DNA from: Bacteroidota bacterium
Lineage (GTDB): Bacteria; Bacteroidota; Bacteroidia; Chitinophagales; Chitinophagaceae
Assembly: GCA_026391455.1 (NCBI GenBank)
Contig: JAPLEH010000070.1
Span: 1 to 64,000 of the forward strand
Direction of reading: 5' to 3'
DNA length: 64,000 nucleotides
The position numbers were made by a program, and so were the translations under genes. Positions 63,428 through 64,000 of the stretch are shown one piece after another (position 1 is the stretch's first letter; every line of letters starts with the position of its first letter). The notes under the pieces are model-generated. The model was given only the letters and a program-made list of their open reading frames with translations. It was not told the origin of the DNA and did not search any database.

Positions 63428-64000
63428 TTAAAAATTAACGGTGACAGTAGTACGTCCTTTAGCAGCCGCTTTCCTTTTCCATTTAGGGCCGTTTTTTATC
63501 AGGCGGATAGCTTCCTGATCGCATTTATCGCAGAGTGATTTTTCGACTTTGATATTTATGGGTTCGCCATATTTATCCACTTCAAACGAAACCTGTACAG
63601 ACCCGTTGGCGTTTTGCCTGGATTTAATGTCTTCCGGCACTTCCAGGTTATTCACCAGGTATGCATCATAATTTTCCCATCCATCTGCTGGTTCGGGTTC
63701 CAGTAAGGTGCGGTTCGCATCGCGGTTGCGGGCGGCCACGTTGGGCTTTTGATTGCTGATAACCACGGTGGAAAGATTGCGGTCTTCATGCAGCACAATT
63801 TTATTTCCGCTCTGTGTATTTCTGAGTTGTACCTGGTTGTTTGAAAAGCCAATAGATTTGATTTGCACATTCAAAACCGTATCCGGCGAAGTGAAATTGA
63901 AATATCCGTTGGCGTCTGTATAGGTACCAGCTTTATCTTCGATATTGGTGACATTGGCAAAGGGCACTCCGGCGTTATTGGCATCCGTAACCCGGCCACG
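63428..64000 (-). CDS. Carboxypeptidase-regulatory-like and TonB-C domain protein, partial
   Basis: The 5' end runs off the right edge of the window, so at least 190 residues remain; no start codon is visible. It opens with GRVTDANNAGVPFANVT and DANGYFNFTSPDTVLNVQIKSIGF, a carboxypeptidase-regulatory-like beta-sandwich, then a linker (VVISNQKPNVAARNRDAN). A C-terminal TonB-type domain follows (about 105 residues) with VQVSFEVDKYGEPINIKVEKSLCDKCDQEAIRLIKNGPKWK. Bacteroidota combine these two domains in envelope proteins, often FecR or anti-sigma-linked. What lies upstream is outside the window. Confidence 0.8.
   Translation of the reverse strand, partial: RGRVTDANNAGVPFANVTNIEDKAGTYTDANGYFNFTSPDTVLNVQIKSIGFSNNQVQLRNTQSGNKIVLHEDRNLSTVVISNQKPNVAARNRDANRTLLEPEPADGWENYDAYLVNNLEVPEDIKSRQNANGSVQVSFEVDKYGEPINIKVEKSLCDKCDQEAIRLIKNGPKWKRKAAAKGRTTVTVNF

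Overview
The window comes from a member of the Bacteroidota, most likely a Chitinophagales/Chitinophagaceae-type bacterium. The evidence is protein-level: an Oar-like TonB-dependent receptor with an N-terminal carboxypeptidase-regulatory domain, a TamB-like AsmA protein, DUF5683, DUF2911 and DUF1572 proteins, PorT-like outer-membrane beta-barrels, many short lipoproteins, and a parA-parB-DUF5683-dapB cluster typical of this phylum. Two genes (11298 and 41563) have TAnnTTTG-type -7 elements as in Bacteroidota promoters. I saw no rRNA, tRNA, insertion sequence or CRISPR array.

Layout. 1-3600: a block of short tandem repeats, then a secreted TPR-CHAT protease-like protein. 3563-11136: one long minus-strand run made of chromosome partition genes (parA, parB) split by a four-helix-bundle gene, DUF5683, dapB, a TPR sensor kinase with its LuxR-type regulator, a GNAT acetyltransferase and a lipoprotein. 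11298-14563: a membrane metallophosphoesterase and two outer-membrane beta-barrel proteins. 14814-15426: a Tai4-like immunity lipoprotein with a tiny downstream ORF. 15877-18282: Lon protease. 18607-29739: an 11-kb plus-strand block for surface or secreted proteins, with two near-identical tail-fibre-like proteins followed by three paralogous beta-propeller proteins. 29745-37896: small accessory genes (PIG-L deacetylase, prolyl-aminopeptidase-like lipoprotein, TIR-domain protein, DinB-like protein) and an ATP-grasp / Uma2 / GCS2-ligase operon. 38002-47667: the TonB receptor, ribBA and TamB. 48090-53859: porin-like protein, DUF1572, gamma-glutamyltransferase and a divergent M14 carboxypeptidase. 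54408-56957: a flotillin-like SPFH protein and a lipoprotein. 57097-61675: large PIG-L protein, two micro membrane proteins and a sodium:solute symporter. 61693-64000: DUF2911 protein, a secreted unknown, and a regulatory/TonB-C protein cut by the window edge.

The most unusual signal is not a single gene. It is a set of dispersed arrays built from 7-, 8- or 9-base units (RAGCYNC-type heptads, TGRRAATG-type octamers, GGTTCAARA-type nonamers). Several begin at, or just after, the stop codon of a gene. Two distant blocks (1-398 and 47767-48089) contain the same composite element in opposite orientation. A pair of oppositely oriented heptad arrays brackets the four-helix-bundle gene inserted between parA and parB, which looks like a small mobile cassette. 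Other points worth attention are a TIR protein with its usual catalytic positions replaced, an orphan Tai4-like immunity gene behind a perfect inverted repeat, the propeller and tail-fibre paralogue cluster behind a 16-base palindrome, a possible amidoligase operon, and an SPFH protein with four N-terminal repeat modules.
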